The notes: generated by a model not told the origin, from the sequence alone. Positions 7,832 through 16,066 are shown, counted from the stretch's first letter. The stretch is 41,336 nucleotides of DNA from Pseudoalteromonas sp. HM-SA03 (GCF_002289345.1 NZ_NSDG01000028.1:23967-65302), one strand, 5' to 3'. Program-made: numbers and translations.

Positions 7832-9009
7832 TGCGATTTGTTTTACTTCTCTTGGTAAGCAGTTGTTGCTTACCAAGCTTTGCCTCACCAAGTATACCTA
7901 AAGCAGTAACGCCATTAGTTCATCAACTCTACCTTGAGCAAGGCCGAACGCTATCTAAAAAGCAAACTACAGCGCAGTTACTTGAAAACCAGTTCTTACT
8001 ATTCCAAGCGAAGCAACTTAATCCAACTATTTTGGAACGCCAATCTAACGTTAGTTTCAGCACTCGATATCACGTCGATAAGTTTCTCGCGAGCGCACTC
8101 TTGCATTGGTTCCCAGCACTTACTCAGCTTGAAAAAAAACGCTACCCTTTGGTATTTGATAAGGATCAGATGCTGTCTTTACTAGGACAGTACCCCGCTG
8201 ACGGGCAATACACTGCTGAGCAATTACTCAAATGGCAACAGCTGCAACTAACAAAATCAGCGCCACTGACTCTTGCTCAAGTATTACACAGCCAATCAAT
8301 GCAAAACCGCTTTAAACTTCACCAAGGAGAACTCGCGTTACTACAAGCCATTGTCAATCAACATCTCAATCAACAAGCGCTATTTATCGCCGCAAAACCT
8401 TATGTGACAAAGCAAGATCTGACAATAGAACAGTTGCGACAAGTGATAACCGCAGAGCTATTGAGGCCGAGCATGTTGGCATTTCTTGGTGTTAAGGAAG
8501 AGATGCATGGTGCAACGAGCCAGTATGTTGATACTCTGAGAAGTGAAATTCCAGAAAGTGCTATCACGAAATATTATGAGCGTCATAAGAAGCGGTTTAA
8601 ATACATCAAGCAAATCAGTGCGAGCGCAGCGAAATTTCCCGAACAAAAAGCCGCACAGCAATTTAATGATTATGCAAATGCACACTCATGGCAACAAGCC
8701 ATCGCTAAATATACCCCTATATTAATATGGCAGGCTCAACTCACCCCACTGACGCGCCAAAGCACGCCGAAATGGGAAACACAACTGGCGTTTAGTAACC
8801 AACATGGCAAAATAACGCCTAGTATTCGCACGCCAAGTGGCGAGTGGCTAGTATTGTATAGTCAGTCACCGGTATATGATTACTACGATGTGAAAAGTGA
8901 AACAGTACGCTACCAAGCACTGCGGGCACTGACCCAAGAGTTTGCTCAGCACAAATTCGAGCGAGATTATATGGCTTGGAAAGCGGCAAACAACGGAGCA
9001 GTGATATGA
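7831..9009 (+). CDS. PpiC/parvulin-like peptidyl-prolyl isomerase-type protein, exported
   Basis: A 392-residue protein with a signal peptide (MRFVLLLLVSSCCLPSFA). The middle contains LRSEIPESAITKYYERHKKRFKYI, the helix that precedes parvulin domains in SurA/PpiC-like foldases. The following ~100 residues include KAAQQFNDYANAHSWQQAIAKY and GKITPSIRTPSGEWLVLY, consistent with a degenerate parvulin fold. The N-terminal ~220 residues are helical with many Gln, like the chaperone lobes of SurA/PrsA. Its start is coupled to the upstream enzyme gene and its stop overlaps the next start by four bases. I infer a periplasmic foldase, possibly dedicated to the enzyme encoded just before it. Confidence 0.6.
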   Translation: MRFVLLLLVSSCCLPSFASPSIPKAVTPLVHQLYLEQGRTLSKKQTTAQLLENQFLLFQAKQLNPTILERQSNVSFSTRYHVDKFLASALLHWFPALTQLEKKRYPLVFDKDQMLSLLGQYPADGQYTAEQLLKWQQLQLTKSAPLTLAQVLHSQSMQNRFKLHQGELALLQAIVNQHLNQQALFIAAKPYVTKQDLTIEQLRQVITAELLRPSMLAFLGVKEEMHGATSQYVDTLRSEIPESAITKYYERHKKRFKYIKQISASAAKFPEQKAAQQFNDYANAHSWQQAIAKYTPILIWQAQLTPLTRQSTPKWETQLAFSNQHGKITPSIRTPSGEWLVLYSQSPVYDYYDVKSETVRYQALRALTQEFAQHKFERDYMAWKAANNGAVI

Positions 9010-9527
9010 AGTACTGGCAAGCATTGATTGTCATACTCCTTGGAGTAGTGATCGCTGTATTCACACTGCGTTTTGCCAACATAGGTTGGCAAAACCCCAC
9101 ATATAACGCCCCCTCGCAGGCTGAGCCTGAGCAAGAGGAAAAAGTTGTAGCATTAAATCCCCCTATCAATACTTATACTGCTATCAAACCAAATGCCGAG
9201 ACCTCACGCAAAGCCGTTAAGCCAATCACGGAACCTGAATATCTGCCACCAATAAGCCAAGCCGAAAAGCAAATAGATGATTTTCATGGCGATTTGTCGG
9301 ATACCGAAGCTTACCAAGCATATTTGGATCAAAAAGACACCAAGCTAAAACAACAGTATATTACGGCTGTTGATGGCAAAGTAGAACAAATAGAAACGCT
9401 GCTAGCACGTGGGATTAAAGAGGGATTACCACAGCAACAGTTACAAGAAGCAAGAGATAAAATCACAGCACTTAAAGACATGCAAAGTAAACTACGTACG
9501 GAATTGAGCGAACGTGATAACAAATAA
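9006..9527 (+). CDS. Single-span membrane protein with helical periplasmic domain
   Basis: A 173-residue protein. ATG at 9006 overlaps the previous stop as ATGA; a longer frame from 8976 would overlap more and lacks support. Residues ~4-24 (WQALIVILLGVVIAVFTLRFA) form one membrane helix, followed by a Pro/Glu-rich linker and, from about residue 85, long helices (DLSDTEAYQAYLDQKDTKLKQQY; EQIETLLARGIKEGLPQQQLQEARDKITALKDMQSKLRTELSERD) with coiled-coil character. An N-terminal anchor plus extended helices recalls lipase-specific foldases (LifO), but the protein is much shorter and I see no RxxFDY motif. It closes the three-gene unit starting at 6821. Function unknown. Confidence 0.6.
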   Translation: MKYWQALIVILLGVVIAVFTLRFANIGWQNPTYNAPSQAEPEQEEKVVALNPPINTYTAIKPNAETSRKAVKPITEPEYLPPISQAEKQIDDFHGDLSDTEAYQAYLDQKDTKLKQQYITAVDGKVEQIETLLARGIKEGLPQQQLQEARDKITALKDMQSKLRTELSERDNK

Positions 9528-9583
9528 AGTTAGGCAGTGGCTTTACTTCTGTCTCCCATACGTTCAGTCACAGAACAAAACGA

Positions 9584-10252
9584 TTAACGTACCTGCAGCT
9601 GAACCTTGCCGCTGGCCACATTAGGGTTTTTCATCACCGCATTGAGGACTACATCTTGTTGTCCTCCGTGATAATAGCTAATAATTTCTTCTAGCACCTT
9701 TTTGGGAGTACTTGGATTCATAGCAAGTGCAAGGTGCGTAGCAAAGTCTCGTTTTAGACTCAAGTAAGTTAGCGTGTTTGGTGCCGTCGCGGGATTTTGC
9801 GCAACCGCAAGATCTATCACATCGCCACTTTCAGGCAGATAAGAAACCAACGCTTCAAGTTGCTGAGCTGAAGTGTGGCTGTCTTTGGCTTGTTTTAACA
9901 CTAAAACATGTTGATTCATGTGTAATAAGATGTAAATCGCAATGCTGACAATGCCTCCCCAAAGTACTAAGTGTGTATATTTGATGCTTAGAACTAAGCC
10001 ATCGACATGCATATCATGACGGGCAGCATGCATTTTCAAAAAGAAATAGCTAAAAATGGCACTAAATAGAAAAACCAAGAAGCTATAAATTAGCATTGCG
10101 TTTACACCTGTATCCTGCGAAAAAGGAGAAAACGGCACTTGATGATGAAACTGTGCAGACATGTGAAACAATAAGATATAAAATCCACCCGCGATGAGTA
10201 ACGATAACCCACCTGATTTCAACAACAATATCAGCTTATCTTTTAATTCCAT
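9584..10252 (-). CDS. Membrane protein with C-terminal LRV-like helical repeats
   Basis: A 222-residue protein with three predicted membrane helices (LILLLKSGGLSLLIAGGFYILLF; AMLIYSFLVFLFSAIFSYFFL; THLVLWGGIVSIAIYILLHM) in the first ~125 residues. The remainder has short units of the form LAVAQNPATAPNTLTYLS, LALAMNPSTPKKVLEEII and LNAVMKNPNVASGKVQLQ, the Asn-Pro-anchored pattern of leucine-rich-repeat-variant (LRV) helical repeats, usually a protein-binding surface. It is convergent with the 9006 gene, with 56 bases between them. Specific function unknown. Confidence 0.6.
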   Translation of the reverse strand: MELKDKLILLLKSGGLSLLIAGGFYILLFHMSAQFHHQVPFSPFSQDTGVNAMLIYSFLVFLFSAIFSYFFLKMHAARHDMHVDGLVLSIKYTHLVLWGGIVSIAIYILLHMNQHVLVLKQAKDSHTSAQQLEALVSYLPESGDVIDLAVAQNPATAPNTLTYLSLKRDFATHLALAMNPSTPKKVLEEIISYYHGGQQDVVLNAVMKNPNVASGKVQLQVR

Positions 10253-10417
10253 TCTTTATCTCAACGCAATATTTTCTTCTACCATACAAGTAACAAGCTA
10301 AAAACACTACACAGATAACCTAAACAGTACTAAATTCACTTCCAATAACCCAGCTTAGTCTTCTTTAATGTAAGTGGATGAAATACAAAACATACAGAGC
10401 AAAATCAGCGCTTAGAC

Positions 10418-10439
10418 AAAAAAGCCGCCTGACGGCGGC
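10418..10439 (-). terminator. Rho-independent terminator of the Hsp20 gene
   Basis: On the minus strand: GCCGCC, loop GTCA, GGCGGC, then six T. It lies 30 bases after the Hsp20 stop codon. The rest of the 10253-10468 gap shows nothing else I can support. Confidence 0.85.
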
Positions 10440-10468
10440 GGGTTGGAAATCAATAAATTCGCTTAATA

Positions 10469-10915
10469 TTACTTGCTTTCAAGCAAGTTGCCCGAGCCAA
10501 TTTCTATTTTTCTTGGCTTCAGTGCTTCTGGGATCTCACGCTCGAGGTCAATAATCAGTAAGCCGTGCGCTAAGTCTGCACCTAATACTTTGACATGATC
10601 ACCAAGTTGGAATTTGCGCTCGAATCCGCGTTCGGCGATCCCTTGATGAATAAATTTACGCTCGTTGGCTTCTTCAGTCGCTTGCTTTTGCCCCTTTACG
10701 GTCAACGTATTGTTTTCTGATTCCAGTGTTAGCTCTTGCTCGGAAAACCCTGCAACAGCCATGGTAATTTGGTACTTGTCTTTACCTAGCGCTTCGATGT
10801 TGTATGGTGGATAGCTAGGTTGTTTATCTGTTCTTGCAGCAGCATCCATCATAGAAGCTAAATGATCAAAACCGATAAATGAACGATATAATGGTGATAA
10901 ATCTACTGTACGCAT
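10469..10915 (-). CDS. ibpA: Small heat-shock protein, Hsp20/IbpA family
   Basis: A 148-residue holdase that binds unfolding proteins during heat stress and passes them to DnaK/ClpB. The N-terminus MRTVDLSPLYRSFIGFDHLA is IbpA-like. The alpha-crystallin domain runs about residues 36-125 (YNIEALGKDKYQITMAVAGFSEQELTLE, NTLTVKGQK, FIHQGIAERGFERKFQLGDHV, GLLIIDLEREIPE). The C-terminal IEI of PRKIEIGSG is the IxI motif used for oligomer assembly. The frame continues upstream to 10960, but the Met at 10915 starts the conserved N-terminus and has AGAGGA about ten bases before it. A sigma32-like promoter and a structured leader lie upstream, and a strong terminator follows. Confidence 0.92.
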   Translation of the reverse strand: MRTVDLSPLYRSFIGFDHLASMMDAAARTDKQPSYPPYNIEALGKDKYQITMAVAGFSEQELTLESENNTLTVKGQKQATEEANERKFIHQGIAERGFERKFQLGDHVKVLGADLAHGLLIIDLEREIPEALKPRKIEIGSGNLLESK

Positions 10916-10920
10916 AATTT

Positions 10921-11030
10921 TGTATCCTCTTAAAGCTATACATAGGTGCTCACTCTTCAAAAAGAACCAATAAGCACTTTTAAAACAAATGGTTATTTAA
11001 TTTATGAGGCCCTGTCGGCGTCCTCATAAA
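10921..11030 (-). promoter_or_regulatory. Structured 5' leader of the Hsp20 mRNA, possible RNA thermometer
   Basis: The leader is about 115 bases. Reading toward the gene it holds a perfect 9-bp hairpin, TTTATGAGG/CCTCATAAA (11001-11030), a weaker one with arms GTGCT/AGCAC (10946-10977), and a short GTAT...ATAC hairpin that encloses the AGAGG ribosome-binding site. IbpA-type genes commonly carry ROSE-type thermometers with successive hairpins, the last masking the ribosome-binding site. The hairpins are seen in the sequence; temperature sensing is inference. Confidence 0.45.
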
Positions 11031-11033
11031 GCT

Positions 11034-11061
11034 ATTTATGGTCAGCAAATTTATTTTCAAG
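11034..11061 (-). promoter_or_regulatory. Sigma32-type heat-shock promoter for Hsp20
   Basis: On the minus strand CTTGAAA (11055-11061) is followed after 13 bases by CCATAAAT (11034-11041), close to the sigma32 consensus CTTGAAA and CCCCATNT. It lies about 120 bases before the Hsp20 start and just beyond the dapE stop codon. Confidence 0.65.
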
Positions 11062-11070
11062 AAAATTCTT

Positions 11071-12252
11071 TTAAAAATTTTCAACTTTTTTAAAAAATCT
11101 ATTTAAAACAGATAAGTATATTTTTTCTATGGCATGTAGATCGCTGAGGGATACATGTTCATTCACTTGATGAATTGAATCATTCTTTACCCCGCATTCG
11201 ATCACTTGCGTTTTTCCGGTCGCAAAGAAGCGACCATCGGAGGTGCCGCCTGCAGTACTTAAACTCGGATATTGCCCCGTTGTTTCCTGAATTGCTTGTT
11301 CTACCAGCGTTAAGAAACAGTTTTCTTGCTTCGCACCGGTATAAAATGACTCACAAGGCCGCTCCCAACTGATCGCTAACATGGCACCGAATTTAGCCAG
11401 TGACTCTTGAATATAGTGCACAACTTCTTGGCTCTTATAAGCATGGCTGTAACGAATATTAAAGGTGATTTCACACTCTGCTGGCACTAAATTATCCACG
11501 ATATTTGGTACTGTGATCCCAGTGACTTGCAGCGTGGTTTGCGATCCCGCTTCGTCTTTCCACCAAGGTAAAAGCGCGAGTTGGCTAACCAACTGGCCTG
11601 CGATGTGAGCTGCATTAATCGTTTGTTCTGGATAAGCCACATGCCCCACTCTTCCTTTAACCTGAATACGCCCAGAAATCGCCCCTCGACGACCATTTTT
11701 GACCGTATCTCCTACCACTTGGTGTGAAGTCGGTTCACCAACCAAACAAGCGTCTAGCTCGATGCCATTTTCAGCTAATCGCTCTGCAATCAATTTGGAA
11801 CCAAACTCCGCTTCACCTTCCTCGTCAGAAGTGAGCAACCAGTAAAAGCTTCCTCGTAATTTTTCAGGATGCTGTAGTAATGTTTTGGTTGCAGCAAGCA
11901 TTGCCGCTACGCCACCTTTCATATCCGCAGCACCGCGTCCATACATCACGCCATCAATAATCTGCGCACGAAATGGTGGCACAATCCAGCCTTTATTATT
12001 TGCAGGCACGACATCCACATGACCAGAAAAAGCAAAAGTAGGCCCCAAAGAGAAACGATAACTTGCAATCAAGTTTTTTACTCCCTGCACCTCAAACTGC
12101 TCAATAGTAAAGCCCAGCGCGGCGAGTTGCTCTGACATAAACGCGATAGTGCCTGCATCACACGGCGTAACTGAGGGCGCTTGGATCAAGTGCGTTAATA
12201 TCTCTGTGACGTAAGATAAGCTAAGATCTTGATATTGTGTTGCTAGTGACAT
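11071..12252 (-). CDS. dapE: Succinyl-diaminopimelate desuccinylase
   Basis: Di-zinc hydrolase of lysine and meso-diaminopimelate synthesis: N-succinyl-LL-DAP + water gives LL-DAP + succinate, in the cytoplasm. The 393 residues are close to the usual ~375. Metal-site motifs are in order: SGHVDVVP (His78), GRGAADMKGG (Asp110), TSDEEGEAE (Glu144/Glu145), VGEPTS (Glu173) and the C-terminal IHQVNEHV. The dimerisation domain carries RRGAISGRIQVKGRVGHVAYP, and the substrate loop is STAGGTSDGRFF. The ATG at 12252 gives MSLATQYQDL; the longer frame begins with TTG at 12285. No strong ribosome-binding site is seen. In contrast to many relatives I see no arsC-like neighbour. Confidence 0.93.
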   Translation of the reverse strand: MSLATQYQDLSLSYVTEILTHLIQAPSVTPCDAGTIAFMSEQLAALGFTIEQFEVQGVKNLIASYRFSLGPTFAFSGHVDVVPANNKGWIVPPFRAQIIDGVMYGRGAADMKGGVAAMLAATKTLLQHPEKLRGSFYWLLTSDEEGEAEFGSKLIAERLAENGIELDACLVGEPTSHQVVGDTVKNGRRGAISGRIQVKGRVGHVAYPEQTINAAHIAGQLVSQLALLPWWKDEAGSQTTLQVTGITVPNIVDNLVPAECEITFNIRYSHAYKSQEVVHYIQESLAKFGAMLAISWERPCESFYTGAKQENCFLTLVEQAIQETTGQYPSLSTAGGTSDGRFFATGKTQVIECGVKNDSIHQVNEHVSLSDLHAIEKIYLSVLNRFFKKVENF

Positions 12253-12352
12253 AACTAAGAATGATTTGTAGGTGAAATCTAGCAATTATTTAAAGACGAA
12301 ACTTTGACCACAGCATTGCAGTTTTAATGCAAATTAATGACATCGAGAAAAC

Positions 12353-12366
12353 TTAATCTAAATCAA
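12353..12366. promoter_or_regulatory. FNR/EtrA-like box upstream of ompW
   Basis: TTAAT-CTAA-ATCAA matches the FNR consensus TTGAT-N4-ATCAA at nine of ten positions, 145 bases before the ompW start. ompW is a known FNR target in enteric bacteria. The other bases of the 12253-12511 gap are AT-rich and show no further element I can support. Confidence 0.5.
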
Positions 12367-12511
12367 ACTTTCAAAAATTTCTGAAACCTTACAATTTAAA
12401 AATTGATCTAGAACAGTTTTTCATTTTTTGAACCCTTTTAAGATGGCTTCATTGAAAACACACACTGTTTCACAGTTTAAAAATGTCCTCACATAGGGTT
12501 AGGAGAAGAAA

Positions 12512-13162
12512 ATGAAAACTTTAAGCGCTGCACTTTTATCTACTCTGCTAGTTGCTGCTCCCTTCGCACACGCAAACTTCAGTGTTAATGTTGGTGCTAT
12601 TAACGTAAACCCTGACAATTCGGCTTCTGCCATTGATCAAGATAACTCTCTTGGTCTAGTTGCTGACTCAAATACTCAGCTAGGTATCACGCTTGACTAC
12701 CACTACAGCGATAACATTGTATTTGAACTGGTTGCGGCAACACCATTTACTCACACAGTTGACGGTGCTGGTGGCTTAGCAGGAGCTGAAATCGCAGACA
12801 TTAAACACTTGCCACCAACACTACTTGCACAGTATCACTTCTTTGATGCAAGCGCTAAGTTTCGCCCATTTATCGGCGCAGGTCTAAACTACACAGTATT
12901 CTTCGATGAAGAGCCAAGTGCTGCACTAAAAGCAACACTAAAGACTAACGACGTAGAAGTTGATTTGGATAGCTCTTTTGGTATTGCATTACAAATCGGC
13001 TTTAACTACGACTTAAATGAAAAATGGGGCCTGCACGGCATGATCTCTAAAATTGACATCAATACCGATGCAACAGTTTACGCTAACGGTGTAGAGGCAC
13101 TGACATCTGACGTTGAGCTAGACCCTGTTGTGGCCATGTTCGGTGTGAAATATAAGTTCTAA
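12512..13162 (+). CDS. ompW: OmpW-family outer-membrane protein
   Basis: A 216-residue eight-stranded outer-membrane barrel that forms a channel for small hydrophobic molecules in E. coli. The signal peptide is MKTLSAALLSTLLVAAPFAHA, cleaved before NFSVNVGAINVNPDN. Family segments include LGITLDYHYSDNIVFELVAATPFTH, HLPPTLLAQYHF, FRPFIGAGLNYTVFFDE and the C-terminal strand VAMFGVKYKF ending in Phe. GGTTAGGAG precedes the ATG. An FNR-like site lies upstream and a hairpin terminator follows at 13211-13230; the gene is monocistronic. Confidence 0.93.
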   Translation: MKTLSAALLSTLLVAAPFAHANFSVNVGAINVNPDNSASAIDQDNSLGLVADSNTQLGITLDYHYSDNIVFELVAATPFTHTVDGAGGLAGAEIADIKHLPPTLLAQYHFFDASAKFRPFIGAGLNYTVFFDEEPSAALKATLKTNDVEVDLDSSFGIALQIGFNYDLNEKWGLHGMISKIDINTDATVYANGVEALTSDVELDPVVAMFGVKYKF

Positions 13163-13210
13163 CACCTAAATGGTTTAAATCACAGATTTACTGTTACTTT
13201 CTCAATCCCC

Positions 13211-13230
13211 AAGGCCACTGATGTGGCCTT
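13211..13230. terminator. Hairpin terminator between ompW and the convergent thioesterase gene
   Basis: Perfect 8-bp arms AAGGCCAC and GTGGCCTT with a TGAT loop, followed on the plus strand by TATAGTTT. It probably serves ompW and perhaps the convergent gene ending at 13237. Nearly the same stem recurs at 14484-14506. Confidence 0.75.
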
Positions 13231-13236
13231 TATAGT

Positions 13237-13770
13237 TTATAGATTACTGTTTTTCTTTGCCTCTAACATGGCTTTCCAATGCATAATCTCAGGAGATAAA
13301 ATAGGTGCTTCACCGTTAAACCCTGCAACTTCGAGCATCTCTTCGACCGCAACCACCCCGCTTTTACGCTTGAATACCCCACGCACATAAGCAATTGCAT
13401 GCAGCCCACGTTTAGAATGAAAGCGCTGTTCAATGTAAAAGTATTTATGATCCCACCCCACCACCTTAGTGGTAATGGTAAATTTTTGCAGCGGCTTGAT
13501 ATCGCGAATATAAGTAATCGCTGTTGCGTTAACAATCGGGAACCAGCGGCGTTTCATCACAGCTGCAAATAACCCAACTCGCTCTGTCATCCAAGTGCGT
13601 GCTAAGTCCATAAATGCGAGGTATCGTGAATTGGTTAAGTGCATATTGATATCGCAATCGCTTGGCAGGGCACGGTACTCAATATCTATCGGAGACAAAA
13701 TGGAATCTGCTGTTTGTTTATTCTGCCTTATTCTCCAAAACAGCAGTAGTAAACGAAAATATAAATTCAT
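13237..13770 (-). CDS. Acyl-CoA thioesterase-like hotdog protein (THEM6-like)
   Basis: A 177-residue protein of the 4HBT/hotdog superfamily, predicted to hydrolyse acyl thioesters. The core LPSDCDINMHLTNSRYLAFMDLARTWMTERVGL carries the Asp/Asn-His-x-N-x-x-Y pattern of the family, followed by the hotdog strands VNATAITYIRDIKPLQKFTITTKVVGWDHKYFYIEQRF and AIAYVRGVFKRKSGVV. The N-terminal MNLYFRLLLLFWRIR is hydrophobic and basic, suggesting membrane association. The frame is open to 13821, but 13770 gives the better N-terminus; neither start has a good ribosome-binding site. The substrate is unknown. Confidence 0.75.
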   Translation of the reverse strand: MNLYFRLLLLFWRIRQNKQTADSILSPIDIEYRALPSDCDINMHLTNSRYLAFMDLARTWMTERVGLFAAVMKRRWFPIVNATAITYIRDIKPLQKFTITTKVVGWDHKYFYIEQRFHSKRGLHAIAYVRGVFKRKSGVVAVEEMLEVAGFNGEAPILSPEIMHWKAMLEAKKNSNL

Positions 13771-13993
13771 AACGATGGTCTTACCAGTTAATAATTTTTC
13801 GATTCTAGCATAGCAATTCATATTCTAAAGTGATTATTTTGCTACGCTTGTGTCTATAACCGACGTATTACTTTGACCCTTAGTTGCGGTAATGCTGTCG
13901 GTAAACTAGATTAATAACCAGAGCTTAAAAACAATGAGTTCGGTTACTACATTGCCGAATCTCAAATTAAGTAAAATAGCTGAAGTGAAGTCA

Positions 13994-14485
13994 ATGAAGA
14001 AATTATCCCTTGTTACTTGTTCCACCTTATTTACCTTTTCCAGTATGTGTTACGCAGACTTTGATTTTAAAGGAGAAGGCGCGCTAACCTACCCAACCGG
14101 TGTAGAGAAAGCGTTTGAGTTTGGTTTTGCTTGGAACAAACAGACTGAACAGTTTCGTATCGGTGCGAGTCTCTATGACATGTCTGAACTACCAGAGTCT
14201 TACTCTGTTGCCATTACACTGAGTAAAGACGATACCCGAGTGTGGATCCAAGAGTTCAATCAAGGTTTTATTTCTGAATTTAAGTGGCAAATTGCAGATC
14301 ATCAAATCTCTCTTGTGAAAAAAGAGTTTAGCGACTCTGTAAAGGGTAATTACGTTTTAACGGTAAATGGGATAGATTACTTCTTTGCGCGAGATAACGT
14401 GAGTATCACACTCTCTTTTGAAGAAGATGGCATTAAGAATATTAAGGTAGATGGCGTGACAAAAGACATGGGAACTAAATCATAA
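13994..14485 (+). CDS. Exported protein of unknown function
   Basis: A 163-residue protein. The Met at 13994 begins a clear signal peptide (MKKLSLVTCSTLFTFSSMCYA, cleavage before DFDF) and follows GAAGTGAAG; the frame is open upstream to 13934, but that would bury the signal. The mature protein is predominantly beta (FEFGFAWNKQTEQFRIGASLY; SYSVAITLSKDDTRVWIQEF; NYVLTVNGIDYFFARDNVSITLSF), with no Cys after cleavage, suggesting a small periplasmic beta-sandwich. I do not recognise the family. A hairpin terminator overlaps its stop codon; the next gene, tyrR, is convergent. Confidence 0.65.
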   Translation: MKKLSLVTCSTLFTFSSMCYADFDFKGEGALTYPTGVEKAFEFGFAWNKQTEQFRIGASLYDMSELPESYSVAITLSKDDTRVWIQEFNQGFISEFKWQIADHQISLVKKEFSDSVKGNYVLTVNGIDYFFARDNVSITLSFEEDGIKNIKVDGVTKDMGTKS

Positions 14486-14506
14486 AGGCCACATTGCGTG
14501 GCCTTT
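14484..14506. terminator. Bidirectional hairpin terminator between the exported protein and tyrR
   Basis: Perfect 9-bp arms AAAGGCCAC and GTGGCCTTT with an ATTGC loop, sitting between convergent stop codons (14485 and 14510). Short T-rich tracts follow on both strands. Confidence 0.75.
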
Positions 14507-14509
14507 AGA

Positions 14510-16066
14510 TCATACTTTGACTGTTTTTCTATTTATCCCATACTCACGCAGCTTGTTGGCAACGGCTGTGTGGCTTAATCCCAAACGTTTAGCCAGTTGC
14601 CTTGAGCTCGGATAAGCGGGGTAAAGCTTGCGCAACAAGGTTGCTTCAAATCGCTTCACCGCTTGGTCTAACGTCCCTTCAAAATCAGACTCCAAATAAC
14701 CTAAGTCATGGGTAAAGGTCGGTAAGTTTAGATGCTCAGTACGAAGTTCTTTATCATCAAGCAACGAGACCGCACGATAAATGGCGTTTTCTAGCTGCCT
14801 CACATTACCAGGCCAAGGGTAATTCTCTAAAAACTCAATACATTCTCTAGCAAGTGTTGGCGCTGGATGACCATTTTGCTGGGCATATTTTTGTACAAAA
14901 TGCTCAGCCAAAGGCCCGATATCTGCTTTTCTATCTCTCAGCGGAGAAATTTCAAGCGTTAGCACGTTAATGCGATAGTAGAGATCTTCTCTAAATACGC
15001 CCTCTTGCACCATTGCTGGTAAATCTTTTTGCGTTGCAGCTATGATGCGAACATTAACCTTAACTTCATTCTCGTCACCGACTTTACGGAATGTACCGTC
15101 TTGTAAAAAACGCAGTAACTTAGTCTGTAACTGGGTTGACATTTCACCCACTTCGTCAAGGAATACCGTGCCACCATCAGCCTGTTCTAATACACCACGT
15201 TTTGGCGCTGCATTTTCTTCATAGCCTGCATAACCAAACAGCTCAGATTCGGCAACATCATCTGGCAGCGAAGCGCAAGAAAGCGCGATAAACGGCTTTA
15301 ACGAACGGTTAGACGCATAATGACATGCTCTAGCCAATAGCTCTTTACCCGTACCAGTTTCACCTGTGATCAGAATTGGCGCTTCTAGCTGTGCCATTTT
15401 TCTGGCTTCACGCACGACTCTACGCATGGCTGTGCTGTGGTTATGAATCGTCGCAAAACTTTCTTGACCGTAACGACGAAACGCACTGACTTGCTGCCCT
15501 AATCGCGACTGCGATTTAATGTTAATCACCGCACCGGCTAATACATCACCTTCGACTCCTTGAGGCACCGAAATTGGCAAAATATCAGCAATAAAATCTT
15601 CACCGCCCACTTCTACACGGGTTGTCTGGCCTAACACCTCTTTACCTTCTAACCAGCGGGTAAAGTTAAACCCTTTCAAAAGGTTATTAATGTTGGCACC
15701 AATCACTTCCTTTTCAACCATGTTAAGGTCGCGGCAAGCTGCGTCATTGCAATGACGTACCCAGCCTTTAGCGTCAATAGAAATTACACCATCTGGCAAC
15801 GCACTGAGCAAAGTGTTCAGCTCATTATGTTCACGTTCTGACGGTAAAAACGCTGTGGTACGAACATCTTCAACGCCATCAATTAAGCGTATCTCAGGCA
15901 TAATCTTCTGAAACTGTTCAAATTCGATGGGTGGAAAGCTCACGTACATTCGACAATTTACTGAATCGACTTCTATACCTTTCAAGTCAACACGGTAACT
16001 CACCAAGATATTGAGAATTTCTTGGGCAATACCAATACGGTCAGCGCAATGTATCTCTAGACGCAT
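14510..16066 (-). CDS. tyrR: TyrR-family transcriptional regulator of aromatic amino acid genes
   Basis: A 518-residue cytoplasmic DNA-binding regulator (E. coli TyrR has 513) responding to Tyr, Phe or Trp. Domains in order: ACT (MRLEIHCADRIGIAQEILNIL, 1-70), PAS (ALPDGVISIDAKGWVRHCNDAA, ~80-140), AAA+ (Walker A GETGTGKE; Walker B GTVFLDEVGE; ~205-430) and a C-terminal Fis-like helix-turn-helix (SRQLAKRLGLSHTAVANKLREYGI). The sigma54-contact GAFTGA loop is replaced by GYAGYEENA, as expected for a TyrR that works with sigma70. The Met at 16066 has GAGGAAC before it and matches the E. coli N-terminus; the frame is open to 16105. Divergent from the polymer operon. Confidence 0.93.
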   Translation of the reverse strand: MRLEIHCADRIGIAQEILNILVSYRVDLKGIEVDSVNCRMYVSFPPIEFEQFQKIMPEIRLIDGVEDVRTTAFLPSEREHNELNTLLSALPDGVISIDAKGWVRHCNDAACRDLNMVEKEVIGANINNLLKGFNFTRWLEGKEVLGQTTRVEVGGEDFIADILPISVPQGVEGDVLAGAVINIKSQSRLGQQVSAFRRYGQESFATIHNHSTAMRRVVREARKMAQLEAPILITGETGTGKELLARACHYASNRSLKPFIALSCASLPDDVAESELFGYAGYEENAAPKRGVLEQADGGTVFLDEVGEMSTQLQTKLLRFLQDGTFRKVGDENEVKVNVRIIAATQKDLPAMVQEGVFREDLYYRINVLTLEISPLRDRKADIGPLAEHFVQKYAQQNGHPAPTLARECIEFLENYPWPGNVRQLENAIYRAVSLLDDKELRTEHLNLPTFTHDLGYLESDFEGTLDQAVKRFEATLLRKLYPAYPSSRQLAKRLGLSHTAVANKLREYGINRKTVKV

